8,088 nt of DNA from an uncultured Eubacteriales bacterium (GCA_959021945.1 CAUEYG010000048.1:1-8088); one strand, 5' to 3'. Shown: positions 1-6,554, counted from the stretch's first letter. Numbers and translations: made by a program. Notes: a model not told the origin generated them from the letters alone.

Positions 1-5
1 TTCAT
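1..5 (-). CDS. Start of a divergent gene running off the left edge (partial)
   Basis: The first bases read on the minus strand as an ATG (positions 5 to 3) followed by AA. An AAAGGA Shine-Dalgarno-like element lies on the same strand at 19-14, eight bases before the ATG, which is ideal spacing. LysR-type regulators are commonly transcribed divergently from a target gene, and the next gene to the right is a LysR regulator on the plus strand, which fits. Nothing can be said about the product because only the start codon and two more bases are present. The call rests on the ribosome binding site and context alone. Confidence 0.35.
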
Positions 6-78
6 GTTATCCGTCCTTTCTCGCCAAACCTGTTCCTGTTCTATGTAAGTTGTTTATTTCCATAAAATTACAGAATAG

Positions 79-102
79 TTTGAATTGATTTTTAATTTCA
101 AA
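79..102. promoter_or_regulatory. Imperfect inverted repeat, candidate LysR operator
   Basis: TTTGAA (79-84) and TTCAAA (97-102) form an inverted repeat that extends inward as TTTGAATT / AATTTCAAA with one unpaired base. It lies between the LysR gene and the presumed divergent gene and overlaps the candidate -35 element of the LysR promoter. LysR-type regulators typically bind interrupted dyads of this kind in the divergent gap and often repress themselves. The position and symmetry are seen; the binding is inferred. Confidence 0.35.
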
Positions 103-113
103 TGTGCTTTAAT
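85..113 (+). promoter_or_regulatory. Candidate sigma-A promoter of the LysR gene
   Basis: TTGATT (85-90) matches the -35 consensus well. It is followed after exactly 17 bases by TTTAAT (108-113), a five-of-six match to TATAAT. The element sits about 44 bases upstream of the LysR start codon. The dyad at 79-102 overlaps the -35 box, which would suit autoregulation. Confidence 0.45.
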
Positions 114-156
114 AGCTATAAAACTGTTTCCATGGAATTAGTACTGGAGGAAATCA

Positions 157-1035
157 ATGGATATTAAAGCGCTTCAATATTTTATCGCTGTTGTAGAGTC
201 AACCAGCATTACAAAGGCTGCCAAGGCCCTGCATATTTCTCAGCCCCCGCTCAGCCAGCAGCTAAAACAGTTGGAGGCTGAATTGGGCGCCAAGCTGTTT
301 GACAGAGGGTCCCGCTGCATTACGTTGACAAGTGCAGGAGAAACCCTATACCATCGAGCTAAAAATATTGTGGATTTCACAGAGGAAACCTGCCGTGAAA
401 TTCGAAATATCGGAAGCGGCAGCAGCGGTCATATACGCGTTGGCGTCATTTCCTCACTCAGCCCCAAGCTATTGTCAGACATTCTCAGCCAATTTTGTGA
501 CAAATACCCCAAAGTACAGTTTGACATCCATGAGCACAATACATATGATCTGGTAGACTCTTTGGAAAATCATTTAATCGAATTGGCCTTTGTCCGCACT
601 CCTTTTGACAACCCGCATTTTAATCAGACGCTCCTTTTAAAGGAGCCCCTTGTAGCCTATGGACATTCCAGCTTTTTCTCCCAGGTTTCCGCCCCTTTGC
701 TGGAAGCAAAATTTTTTCGCGATAAGCCGCTGATTATATACAGGAGGTGGAAGTACATCCTGGATGAATATTTTAAAAGCCAGAACATCTCCCCTGTATA
801 CGGCTGTATCAATGATGATGCGAAAACCTCCCTCTTATTAGCTTCAGCCGGACTGGGCATTGCTATTATTCCTATGGGGATTGCGGATATGATTCATAAC
901 AGCTTTATGATGCAAATGCCCCTTAACGCGCCTCACCTGGTGACGGATGTTTGCGCCATTTGGGATTCACACCGCTATATTTCCCCTGCTGCCAACAATC
1001 TCTTGCAAATGCTGGAATTATTTAAACAATCGTAG
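157..1035 (+). CDS. LysR-family transcriptional regulator
   Basis: This 292-residue protein is a typical full-length LysR-type regulator. Residues 1-60 form the winged helix-turn-helix, with the classic MDIKALQYFIAVVE opening, AAKALHISQPPLSQQLKQLE as the helix-turn-helix, and ELGAKLFDR leading into the wing. A linker helix follows, and residues from about 90 onward form the periplasmic-binding-protein-like effector domain (starting GHIRVGVISSLSP). The start is set by GGAGG at 146-150, six bases before the ATG. The gene ends one base before the stop of the convergent small membrane protein gene, so the two units meet tail to tail with no visible terminator between them. Family knowledge suggests a DNA-binding regulator responding to a small metabolite. 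Likely targets are the divergent gene at the left edge, or possibly the transporter cluster to the right. The effector cannot be predicted. Confidence 0.93.
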   Translation: MDIKALQYFIAVVESTSITKAAKALHISQPPLSQQLKQLEAELGAKLFDRGSRCITLTSAGETLYHRAKNIVDFTEETCREIRNIGSGSSGHIRVGVISSLSPKLLSDILSQFCDKYPKVQFDIHEHNTYDLVDSLENHLIELAFVRTPFDNPHFNQTLLLKEPLVAYGHSSFFSQVSAPLLEAKFFRDKPLIIYRRWKYILDEYFKSQNISPVYGCINDDAKTSLLLASAGLGIAIIPMGIADMIHNSFMMQMPLNAPHLVTDVCAIWDSHRYISPAANNLLQMLELFKQS

Positions 1036-1036
1036 A

Positions 1037-1216
1037 TTATGCCTTTTTGTCTGTTTTACCAATTGGCGCCTGCTTTTTCGGAAGAATGATCATGCAGGCG
1101 TTGAACACAAGCAGCAGGATTCCAATTGCTGCAATAATAGTATTTCCCTCATTACCGCCTATCCAAAGGATTGGAAAGGCCAGCATGATTAAGGCTGCGC
1201 TGATTTCTTTTTTCAC
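1037..1216 (-). CDS. Small two-helix membrane protein next to the LctP-type permease
   Basis: From the GTG at 1216-1214 this reads as a 59-residue protein. It has a short basic N-terminus (MKKEIS), a first hydrophobic segment (about residues 7-19), a short GGNEGN turn, a second hydrophobic segment (about residues 25-44) and a basic tail rich in lysine. GTG is chosen because a strong GGAGG lies seven to eight bases upstream of it. An ATG seven codons earlier (1237) overlaps the permease stop as ATGA but has no ribosome binding site; using it gives 66 residues. It lies immediately downstream of the LctP-type permease gene on the same strand, so the two are very likely co-transcribed and perhaps translationally coupled. 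I do not recognise the family. By analogy with small two-helix partners of some sodium/solute symporters, it could be an accessory subunit of the permease, which is inference. Confidence 0.65.
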   Translation of the reverse strand: MKKEISAALIMLAFPILWIGGNEGNTIIAAIGILLLVFNACMIILPKKQAPIGKTDKKA

Positions 1217-1233
1217 ACGAAACACCTCCTCTC

Positions 1234-2745
1234 TCATTGGTTCAAAATAATCAGATTGGCAATCCCTAAAACAACAGTGGCCGTCAGAATCGGGATGAGG
1301 ATCTTTTTATAGATCTGACTTTCTTGCCCTTGAATCTGTGCGGCTGTAGAGCCCAGAGATACGGTAGTAGGCCCTATGGCGCATCCTACAGAAGCGCCGA
1401 TAGACTGAGCTGCGCACATAATTGCAGCACTCATTCCAAGTGAAGTTGCTGCTGTTTCCTGCAGGTATCCGAATATAATATTGGAATTCGTATTGCTTCC
1501 TGTAACAAAGGCCCCCAAGAGACCGATGAGAGGCGCTGCCAATGGATACAAATCCTTTGTTATAGCCACAAGCCACTGGGCAATTTCGTTAATCATACCG
1601 GAATCCATCATAATAACAGCTGTATTAAGAAGAAAGACAATGGTCACTGTTGTAGGGACGCACTTTTTCACGGTCTGAACAAGGATGCTCTTTGCCTTTT
1701 TTCTGTCCAAGGTCTTCTTCCTGTAAAAGAGAATCATGCTAATGGCAGAAGCCATCATAATGATGGAAAACGGATATTTTAGCAGATTAAAAGTCACATA
1801 GTCTGCTTCTTTTTCCACCAGATCACCTAGCCCAGTCTGATAGCCTGGGAAATCAAATCCCAAAACAAATTTCGGATCAAGAATATAGAACAAAATAGAC
1901 AGGACTACAATCAGCAGATATGGCAGTACAGCCTGCAGCAAATTGAGCTGTCCCTTATAGAGCACAATTTTTTCCGTCTTGTCCCGTTTAAAGCTGTTGA
2001 TTGCAAAGCATGCTACAAGACCTGTAAAGCCTGTGAGCAGGCCAATGACTGAGAACATTTCCAGGCTGGCCAGTATATATAGCATTCCCCCCATAACCAC
2101 AGACAGCCCTATGATATAAGGAAAGCCTGAAATGAGCTGTTTTCTCCCTCCGTAAATATAACAAACGGTCAGTCCGGTGCAGCACATAGCGCAGCATCCG
2201 AAGACTGCCATATAGGTGACAATCTGGTCAAGGGGTGCATGGGTCACCATATTAATGGCATAGATAGAAGAGCCCATGGACCCAAAGCTGATTGCCCAGG
2301 AATGACCTGCCAGCACGGCTGATACTGAGGCCACTGGGTTAAAGCCCAGTGCAATTAAAATAGGTGTAACGACAATTACCGGAACGCCAAACCCGGCGAT
2401 TCCCTGTAAAAAAGCGGAAAAAATCCAGCTAAGTAAAAGAAACTGAAGAAAGCGATTTGTAAAAATCCGCTCCAGATTTCGGTTGATTACTTGCAGAGCC
2501 TGGACTTCATAAACCAAGTTATAGAGAAATATGGCTCCCCAAATAATCAAGATCACAAACAGAGCCAGGCTAAATCCCTTTGCCATAGAAATAGACAGAC
2601 CAATGGCGCCGCTCTGATACTTTGCAAAAAATATAGCAGTGGCAATTAAAAATGATATGGCGCTGGCCTTCATGGCAGAGAGCTTAAAAATCAGCAGCCC
2701 GCAAAGCAGACATAAGATCGGTAAAACTGATACAAGTATTGACAT
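1234..2745 (-). CDS. LctP-family (L-lactate permease type) transporter
   Basis: This 503-residue, highly hydrophobic polytopic protein has the hallmarks of the lactate permease family. These are GIAGFGVPVIVVTPILIALGF at about 115-135, the following GHSWAISFGSMG (147-158), and a C-terminal block with GSNTNSN (from about 416), the AQSIGASVGCAIGP segment and GSTAAQIQGQE. Known members are about 500 to 560 residues long and import lactate, glycolate or related 2-hydroxy acids with protons or sodium, acting in the cytoplasmic membrane. The ATG is preceded by GGGAG about six bases upstream. The small two-helix protein follows directly, with the permease stop overlapping its first possible ATG. The gene diverges from the NhaC-type transporter across a 339-base control region. 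The family is clear; the substrate is not, since many clostridial members are uncharacterised. Confidence 0.87.
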   Translation of the reverse strand: MSILVSVLPILCLLCGLLIFKLSAMKASAISFLIATAIFFAKYQSGAIGLSISMAKGFSLALFVILIIWGAIFLYNLVYEVQALQVINRNLERIFTNRFLQFLLLSWIFSAFLQGIAGFGVPVIVVTPILIALGFNPVASVSAVLAGHSWAISFGSMGSSIYAINMVTHAPLDQIVTYMAVFGCCAMCCTGLTVCYIYGGRKQLISGFPYIIGLSVVMGGMLYILASLEMFSVIGLLTGFTGLVACFAINSFKRDKTEKIVLYKGQLNLLQAVLPYLLIVVLSILFYILDPKFVLGFDFPGYQTGLGDLVEKEADYVTFNLLKYPFSIIMMASAISMILFYRKKTLDRKKAKSILVQTVKKCVPTTVTIVFLLNTAVIMMDSGMINEIAQWLVAITKDLYPLAAPLIGLLGAFVTGSNTNSNIIFGYLQETAATSLGMSAAIMCAAQSIGASVGCAIGPTTVSLGSTAAQIQGQESQIYKKILIPILTATVVLGIANLIILNQ

Positions 2746-2777
2746 CTTGCTCCCTCTTTTCCAAATTTTTAAAAGTC

Positions 2778-2791
2778 AAAGAAGCTTCTTT
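2778..2791. promoter_or_regulatory. Perfect 14-base palindrome upstream of the LctP-type gene
   Basis: AAAGAAGCTTCTTT is a perfect inverted repeat located 33 to 46 bases upstream of the permease start codon. It could be a repressor operator or a small hairpin in the 5' leader. It has no adjoining T-tract on the minus strand that would make it a terminator. The symmetry is seen; the function is unknown. Confidence 0.35.
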
Positions 2792-2900
2792 CTTATTCGA
2801 TGGTAGCACGTATTTCCCCATATGAAAAATATCAAATTGCTATGCCTTTCATATTGAAAAAGTATGGCTTACTTCTATCGCTTGGCCCCCTTAAATTCCT

Positions 2901-2930
2901 ACATATGCCTTAACAGGGCATATGTTTTTT
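2901..2930 (+). terminator. Terminator-like hairpin with T-tract in the divergent region
   Basis: ACATATGCC (2901-2909) pairs perfectly with GGCATATGT (2917-2925) around a seven-base loop, and the stem runs straight into six T residues (2925-2930). Read on the plus strand this is a compact intrinsic terminator shape. No plus-strand gene ends just upstream, so it would act either on a leader transcript starting to its left (attenuator) or as a dyad operator with CATATG half-sites. The stem is AT-rich in part, so termination strength is uncertain. Confidence 0.4.
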
Positions 2931-3019
2931 GTATGGAAATCATATGAGATTGGTATTTGTCCAATGATTGGGGCCGTGCTAATCTGAATATACAGAATTT
3001 TTCAGGAAAGGAGGACAAT

Positions 3020-3052
3020 TTGCTATTATTCACACCATATCCTTCCCATTGA
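3020..3052 (+). CDS. Possible ten-codon leader peptide before the NhaC-type gene
   Basis: AAAGGAGG at 3007-3014 is as strong as any ribosome binding site in the window and lies five bases before a TTG (3020). That TTG opens a short frame reading MLLFTPYPSH and then TGA (3050-3052). The frame runs through the left arm and loop of a hairpin (3034-3063) that sits just ahead of the real ribosome binding site of the next gene. A ribosome on this leader would open the hairpin, so translational control is conceivable. Alternatively the upstream site is a decoy, or serves a longer version of the antiporter from the TTG at 3049. Confidence 0.2.
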   Translation: MLLFTPYPSH

Positions 3053-3063
3053 GAGGGTATGGT
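3034..3063 (+). promoter_or_regulatory. Hairpin upstream of the NhaC-type ribosome binding site
   Basis: ACCATATCC (3034-3042) pairs with GGGTATGGT (3055-3063) over nine positions, one of them a T-G wobble, with a 12-base loop. It ends about ten bases before the AAAGGAGG that serves the antiporter ATG. There is no T-tract, so it is not an intrinsic terminator. It could modulate translation or mRNA stability. Confidence 0.3.
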
Positions 3064-3084
3064 ATAGACACAAAGGAGGTTCCA

Positions 3085-4470
3085 ATGGACAATTATGGTC
3101 TTATTAGTTTTATTCCTGTTGTATGCGTAATCGTGCTGGTATTTGTAACAAAGAGAACCATGGCGTCTCTTGTGGCCGGTTCCGTTGCAGGCGCTATTAT
3201 CCTTTATGGAAAGGATTTTTTCATGAAATGGATTGATGCGATTTACACGGTTTTAGGAGACAGCACCTGGAAATGGCTGTTTCTGGTATGCGGATTATTC
3301 GGCGGCATTATCGCCCTATTTGAAGCTTCGGGAGGAGCACTGGGTTTTTCAAAATTTGCCACCAGATTATGCAAATCGAAAAAACAGTCCCTGTTTATGG
3401 CCTGGTTTCTCGACCTGATTATTTTTGCAGATGACTGGCTCAATGCTCTTGCTGTAGGCTCTGCTATGAGAAATGTTACCGATAAGTTCAGGGTTCCCAG
3501 AGAGCTGCTGGCCTATGTCATCTGTGCCACCGGCTGTTCGATCTGCACTCTGGTTCCTTTTTCAACCTGGGGGGTGTTTATGGCAGGCCAGCTGGAGTCA
3601 AATGGAGTGGCTGCTGCAGGCCAGGGTATGACCGTTTATTTGCAGACACTGCCTTATGTTTTCTATGCTATTGTTTCTATGGTCGTTGTTCCGCTGTATA
3701 TTTCCGGCATCATTCCTCATTTTGGCATGATGAAAAAGGCAGAGCTTCGGGCTGAGAACACAGGGCAGCTGCTGCCTGACAGTATGCTGGGCATGGTAAA
3801 AGCGGAAAGAGAAGCTGCAGCAGATGGCGCAGATGACAGTGAAAATTCCTCTGGCGGAAAGGCCGTTAACTTTCTTGTACCTCTGCTGGTACTGGCAGTT
3901 CTTACAACGATTACACGAGAGATCTTATACGGGATCTTTGCCTGCTTTCTTGTATGTGCGGCCATGTATTTTCCGCAAAAGCTCATAAAGCCGGGAGAGT
4001 TTTTAAACTGTATTGTAAGCGGGTTTAAGGACATGCTCGGCGTAACCGGCATCATATCAGCAGCCTTTATTTTAAAGGAAATGAACAATGAACTAGGCCT
4101 TCCCGCCTTTATCATCGGTCTGGTACAGGGAGCCTTAGACCCGAGGCTTCTGCCGGTTGTCGCCTTTCTTGTAGTGGGGTTCCTATGCTTTGCTGCAGGA
4201 AATTTCTGGGGTATGCTGGCGATTGCTTTTCCTGTTATTATCCCAATTTCTCAGGCTCTTGACGCCAACTCGATTTTGGTATCAGGCGCTATGATTTCCG
4301 GATGCGTCTTTGGTTCCAGCGCTTGCTTTTATGGTTCAGAAGTTTCCCTGGTCTGTACAACAACCCAAATTCAGAACCAGGATTTTGCAAAAACTTCTCT
4401 CCCTGTATTCGCACTTCCAGTGGCAATCACATTGCTTTTATTTATTATCTTTGGTTATGTAAAAGGTTAA
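3085..4470 (+). CDS. NhaC-family Na+/H+ antiporter-type transporter
   Basis: This 461-residue polytopic membrane protein matches the NhaC antiporter family. The diagnostic stretch is FADDWLNALAVG (about 114-125), followed by MRNVTDKFRVPRELLAY (128-144) and the polar membrane segment with CTLVPFSTWGVFMAGQ (154-169). The buried aspartates D116 and D117 are plausible cation-binding residues. A charged cytoplasmic loop, rich in alanine, glutamate and aspartate, lies at about 215-257 between two helical halves. The ATG at 3085 is chosen because AAAGGAGG lies only five bases upstream; a TTG at 3049 would add 12 residues but is less likely. The family includes simple sodium/proton antiporters and also sodium-coupled exchangers such as the malate/lactate antiporter MleN, so a metabolite substrate is possible. 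A cytosolic M28 peptidase follows 20 bases downstream, presumably in the same operon. Confidence 0.88.
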   Translation: MDNYGLISFIPVVCVIVLVFVTKRTMASLVAGSVAGAIILYGKDFFMKWIDAIYTVLGDSTWKWLFLVCGLFGGIIALFEASGGALGFSKFATRLCKSKKQSLFMAWFLDLIIFADDWLNALAVGSAMRNVTDKFRVPRELLAYVICATGCSICTLVPFSTWGVFMAGQLESNGVAAAGQGMTVYLQTLPYVFYAIVSMVVVPLYISGIIPHFGMMKKAELRAENTGQLLPDSMLGMVKAEREAAADGADDSENSSGGKAVNFLVPLLVLAVLTTITREILYGIFACFLVCAAMYFPQKLIKPGEFLNCIVSGFKDMLGVTGIISAAFILKEMNNELGLPAFIIGLVQGALDPRLLPVVAFLVVGFLCFAAGNFWGMLAIAFPVIIPISQALDANSILVSGAMISGCVFGSSACFYGSEVSLVCTTTQIQNQDFAKTSLPVFALPVAITLLLFIIFGYVKG

Positions 4471-4490
4471 CAAATCAGAAAGGAATTCGT

Positions 4491-6476
4491 ATGCTTAATC
4501 ACATTACACAAAATGAAAGTTTGGAGTACATTCACAATTTAACAAAAAAGTTAAGTCTTATGGGAAATGACGGCGGCCAGTACGGTTTTCGCGTATCAGG
4601 CAGCAGCGGTGAATGGAATGTTTCTCGTGAGATTGAAAAGGAAATGAAGCAAATTGGACTGCAGGATGTTACTGTGGCTCCTTTTCCTGTGCATTCCTGG
4701 GAATTTATTTCCGGAAGCCTGGAAATTGGCGGGACCAGCATGCCTATGTCCTCTTACTGCGGAATCAAAGGAACTCCGGAGAGAGGCATTGAGGCAGAGG
4801 TCATTGATGTAGGCCGGGGAGCTGCAGAGGACTATGAGGGTCTGGATGTAAGAGATAAAATTGTATTCTGCACCTTTGACATTCTGGAAGACTATTGGGT
4901 AAGCCTCCCTATCCGCCAAGCGGAAATACGCGGCGCTGCCGGCTGCATTATTTCTTATTCCGGCGACTTTTACGGCACAAAGGAAGATGCAATAAACAGC
5001 TTTGACTCCCAGAGCAGGCACAGCATACCGGCAGGAAATATTTCTCGAAAAAATGCGGCTCTCCTCCGGGATTTGCTGAAAAAAGGCCCTGTCACTGCAA
5101 AGATGAACCTAAAGATTACCGTGGATTTTAACGGGAACAGTTCCAATGTTATTGGATACCTTCCGGGAAAAGATCAGGAGCGCATGATTCTCCTGGGCGG
5201 ACATATGGACGGTTATTTTCATTCCTATCAGGATGACCTTTTGGGCGTCGGAATTATTTTGGGTATAGCCAAGGCCATGATTGACAGTGGATATCAGCCG
5301 GAACATACCCTGGCTTTTATTGCGCACGGTTGTGAGGAATACGGCGTGACGGAATCCCGCTATGATTGGTGTATCGGTTCTTGGAATAATATTAACAAGC
5401 TGTATCCACAATGGTTTGGTAAAATGGATGCCTTTTTCAATATTGACGCTATCCGGCCCGGCACTCCGGTGTATAATATTGCCAGCACCCCGGAATATCA
5501 CGGTTTTTTTAAGGAATTCATGGAGAAAATGGATGTACCAAAAACATCCTGGCCGGGAGGGAGCGCACTCTTGGGGTTAAACGGACCCTGGTCAGACGAC
5601 TATAATTATGCCATATGCGGAATCCCCGGGATCATATGCGGCAGAGGCCCGGCCCAATGGAGCTATGAAAACTATCACACCCAATTTGATGATTATACGA
5701 TCTTTGAACATGAGAAAGAAATCATTACATATGCAGCCAAAAATTATACGGAAATGGTGTATGCCTTTGATACCCTTTTGCTCCCACCTTTTAACTATAA
5801 ATATGCTTTGGAAAATCTTTGCGCTGACCTAAAGGGGCTGGAAGAAGAAGGTCTGCAGGGTCCTATTGATGCAGTAAAGCAAGAAGCTCAGCAGGTGATG
5901 AAGCTTTCCGATGTGCTCTTTGACCAAATCAAGGAGTTAAATGCTGCCTATGCAAAGGGGAGTTTATCTCCTTCCACCGTATCTGCTCTGGGAGCTGAGC
6001 GAAAAAAGCTTTTGGAGATTTACAGATTGATACAGAGGGATTTCATGAAGCTGTCCCCTTGGGATGATGTGATTTATGCTCATGAAACCATTGCCGGAAA
6101 CATGAGGGCAATTGAGAAAGCCTTGTCCGGGTTTACAGAAAAACAGCCAGAAGAACTGACAGCGGAACTTTGGGAGGTTGATCTTTTCAAAATTGCCTGG
6201 CAGTTTGACAAAGAGGTCTATGATTGGCTCATGCACTGCCAGGATCATACCCGTACAGACTTGTTTTGGGGAACAGGAAAGATTCATAGATTTGCTGACT
6301 TAATCCCACTGACAGAAAGCTTAAAACAGCAAAACGGACAAGCTGCTCTCGAAGAATTAAAAAATCTGCTGAATTTTGAAAGACAGCTCCTGCAGGATAC
6401 CCTTCACGAGGAAGTCCGTGTCCTGACGAAAATAAAGGATGTTATCATGTCCGTTAAACTCAACAGATTTTTATAA
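4491..6476 (+). CDS. Cytosolic M28-family metallopeptidase with PA-domain insertion
   Basis: The protein is 661 residues from the ATG at 4491, which is preceded by AAAGGA seven bases upstream; the open frame runs further upstream, but inside the antiporter gene. Residues from about 85 to 205 resemble a protease-associated (PA) domain (EVIDVGRG, GLDVRDKIVFCTF, RGAAGCIISYSGD). The M28 catalytic core has all expected dinuclear-zinc residues: H238 and D240 in GGHMDG, D248 in the DDLLGVG segment, the catalytic pair E282/E283 in HGCEEYG, D319 in FNIDAIRPG and H396 in ENYHTQFDD. After about residue 425 comes a long, mostly helical, charged extension to the C-terminus, beyond the usual M28 core. No signal peptide or membrane helix is visible, so it should act in the cytoplasm. 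Family members are aminopeptidases, carboxypeptidases or hydrolases of peptide-like conjugates. Pairing with the upstream carrier suggests hydrolysis of an imported compound. Confidence 0.9.
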   Translation: MLNHITQNESLEYIHNLTKKLSLMGNDGGQYGFRVSGSSGEWNVSREIEKEMKQIGLQDVTVAPFPVHSWEFISGSLEIGGTSMPMSSYCGIKGTPERGIEAEVIDVGRGAAEDYEGLDVRDKIVFCTFDILEDYWVSLPIRQAEIRGAAGCIISYSGDFYGTKEDAINSFDSQSRHSIPAGNISRKNAALLRDLLKKGPVTAKMNLKITVDFNGNSSNVIGYLPGKDQERMILLGGHMDGYFHSYQDDLLGVGIILGIAKAMIDSGYQPEHTLAFIAHGCEEYGVTESRYDWCIGSWNNINKLYPQWFGKMDAFFNIDAIRPGTPVYNIASTPEYHGFFKEFMEKMDVPKTSWPGGSALLGLNGPWSDDYNYAICGIPGIICGRGPAQWSYENYHTQFDDYTIFEHEKEIITYAAKNYTEMVYAFDTLLLPPFNYKYALENLCADLKGLEEEGLQGPIDAVKQEAQQVMKLSDVLFDQIKELNAAYAKGSLSPSTVSALGAERKKLLEIYRLIQRDFMKLSPWDDVIYAHETIAGNMRAIEKALSGFTEKQPEELTAELWEVDLFKIAWQFDKEVYDWLMHCQDHTRTDLFWGTGKIHRFADLIPLTESLKQQNGQAALEELKNLLNFERQLLQDTLHEEVRVLTKIKDVIMSVKLNRFL

Positions 6477-6520
6477 AAGCACTTCCAGGAGAATGTTAGC
6501 GGCATTCCCGCAGAAAGCAC

Positions 6521-6554
6521 AAAGATGCGGCCATTGGCACTGGCTGCATCTTTT
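6521..6554 (+). terminator. Intrinsic terminator after the NhaC/M28 unit
   Basis: AAAGATGC (6521-6528) pairs with GCATCTTT (6546-6553). The stem continues through a G-T wobble and GCCA/TGGC, giving 13 pairs around a seven-base loop (6534-6540). The 3' arm merges with TTTT (6551-6554), and the sequence beyond is pyrimidine-rich. It lies 44 bases after the peptidase stop. The convergent EFR1-type gene ends at 6636, and on its strand the hairpin is followed only by a weaker TTTGTGCTTTC tract, so bidirectional use is possible but less certain. Confidence 0.75.

Larger units (their letters stand above)
2746..3084. promoter_or_regulatory. Divergent control region between the two transporter units
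   Basis: This 339-base stretch has no long ORF and must hold the promoters for both the LctP-type gene (leftward) and the NhaC-type gene (rightward). Visible elements are a perfect 14-base palindrome (2778-2791), a terminator-like hairpin with a T-tract (2901-2930), four CATATG hexamers (2819, 2902, 2919, 2941), repeated TATGCC/TATGGC motifs (2841, 2863, 2904), an extra ribosome binding site with a ten-codon leader (3007-3052) and a second hairpin (3034-3063). I could not identify a convincing promoter for the leftward gene. A weak rightward candidate is TTGTCC (2957-2962), 17 bases, then TAATCT (2980-2985) preceded by TG, which would act as an extended -10. Confidence 0.6.

Noticed and set aside
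1301..1320. Inverted repeat GGATCT...AGATC near the end of the LctP-type gene
   Set aside because: It lies inside coding sequence, is short, and has no T-tract in a useful position; probably chance.
3049..3084. TTG start giving a 12-residue longer antiporter
   Set aside because: The extension is polar and not typical of the family, and AAAGGAGG directly precedes the ATG at 3085.
3717..4115. 132-codon minus-strand open frame
   Set aside because: It lies wholly inside the well-supported NhaC-type gene in antisense, and its translation has no recognisable domain, so it is a shadow frame.
4302..4490. Upstream extension of the M28 peptidase frame
   Set aside because: It overlaps the antiporter coding sequence, lacks a suitable ribosome binding site, and the ATG at 4491 has AAAGGA at proper spacing.
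4596..5021. 141-codon minus-strand open frame
   Set aside because: Antisense to the M28 peptidase PA region, with no domain; the plus-strand reading is clearly the real one.
5109..5501. 130-codon minus-strand open frame
   Set aside because: It overlaps the M28 catalytic core in antisense, where the plus strand shows conserved zinc ligands.
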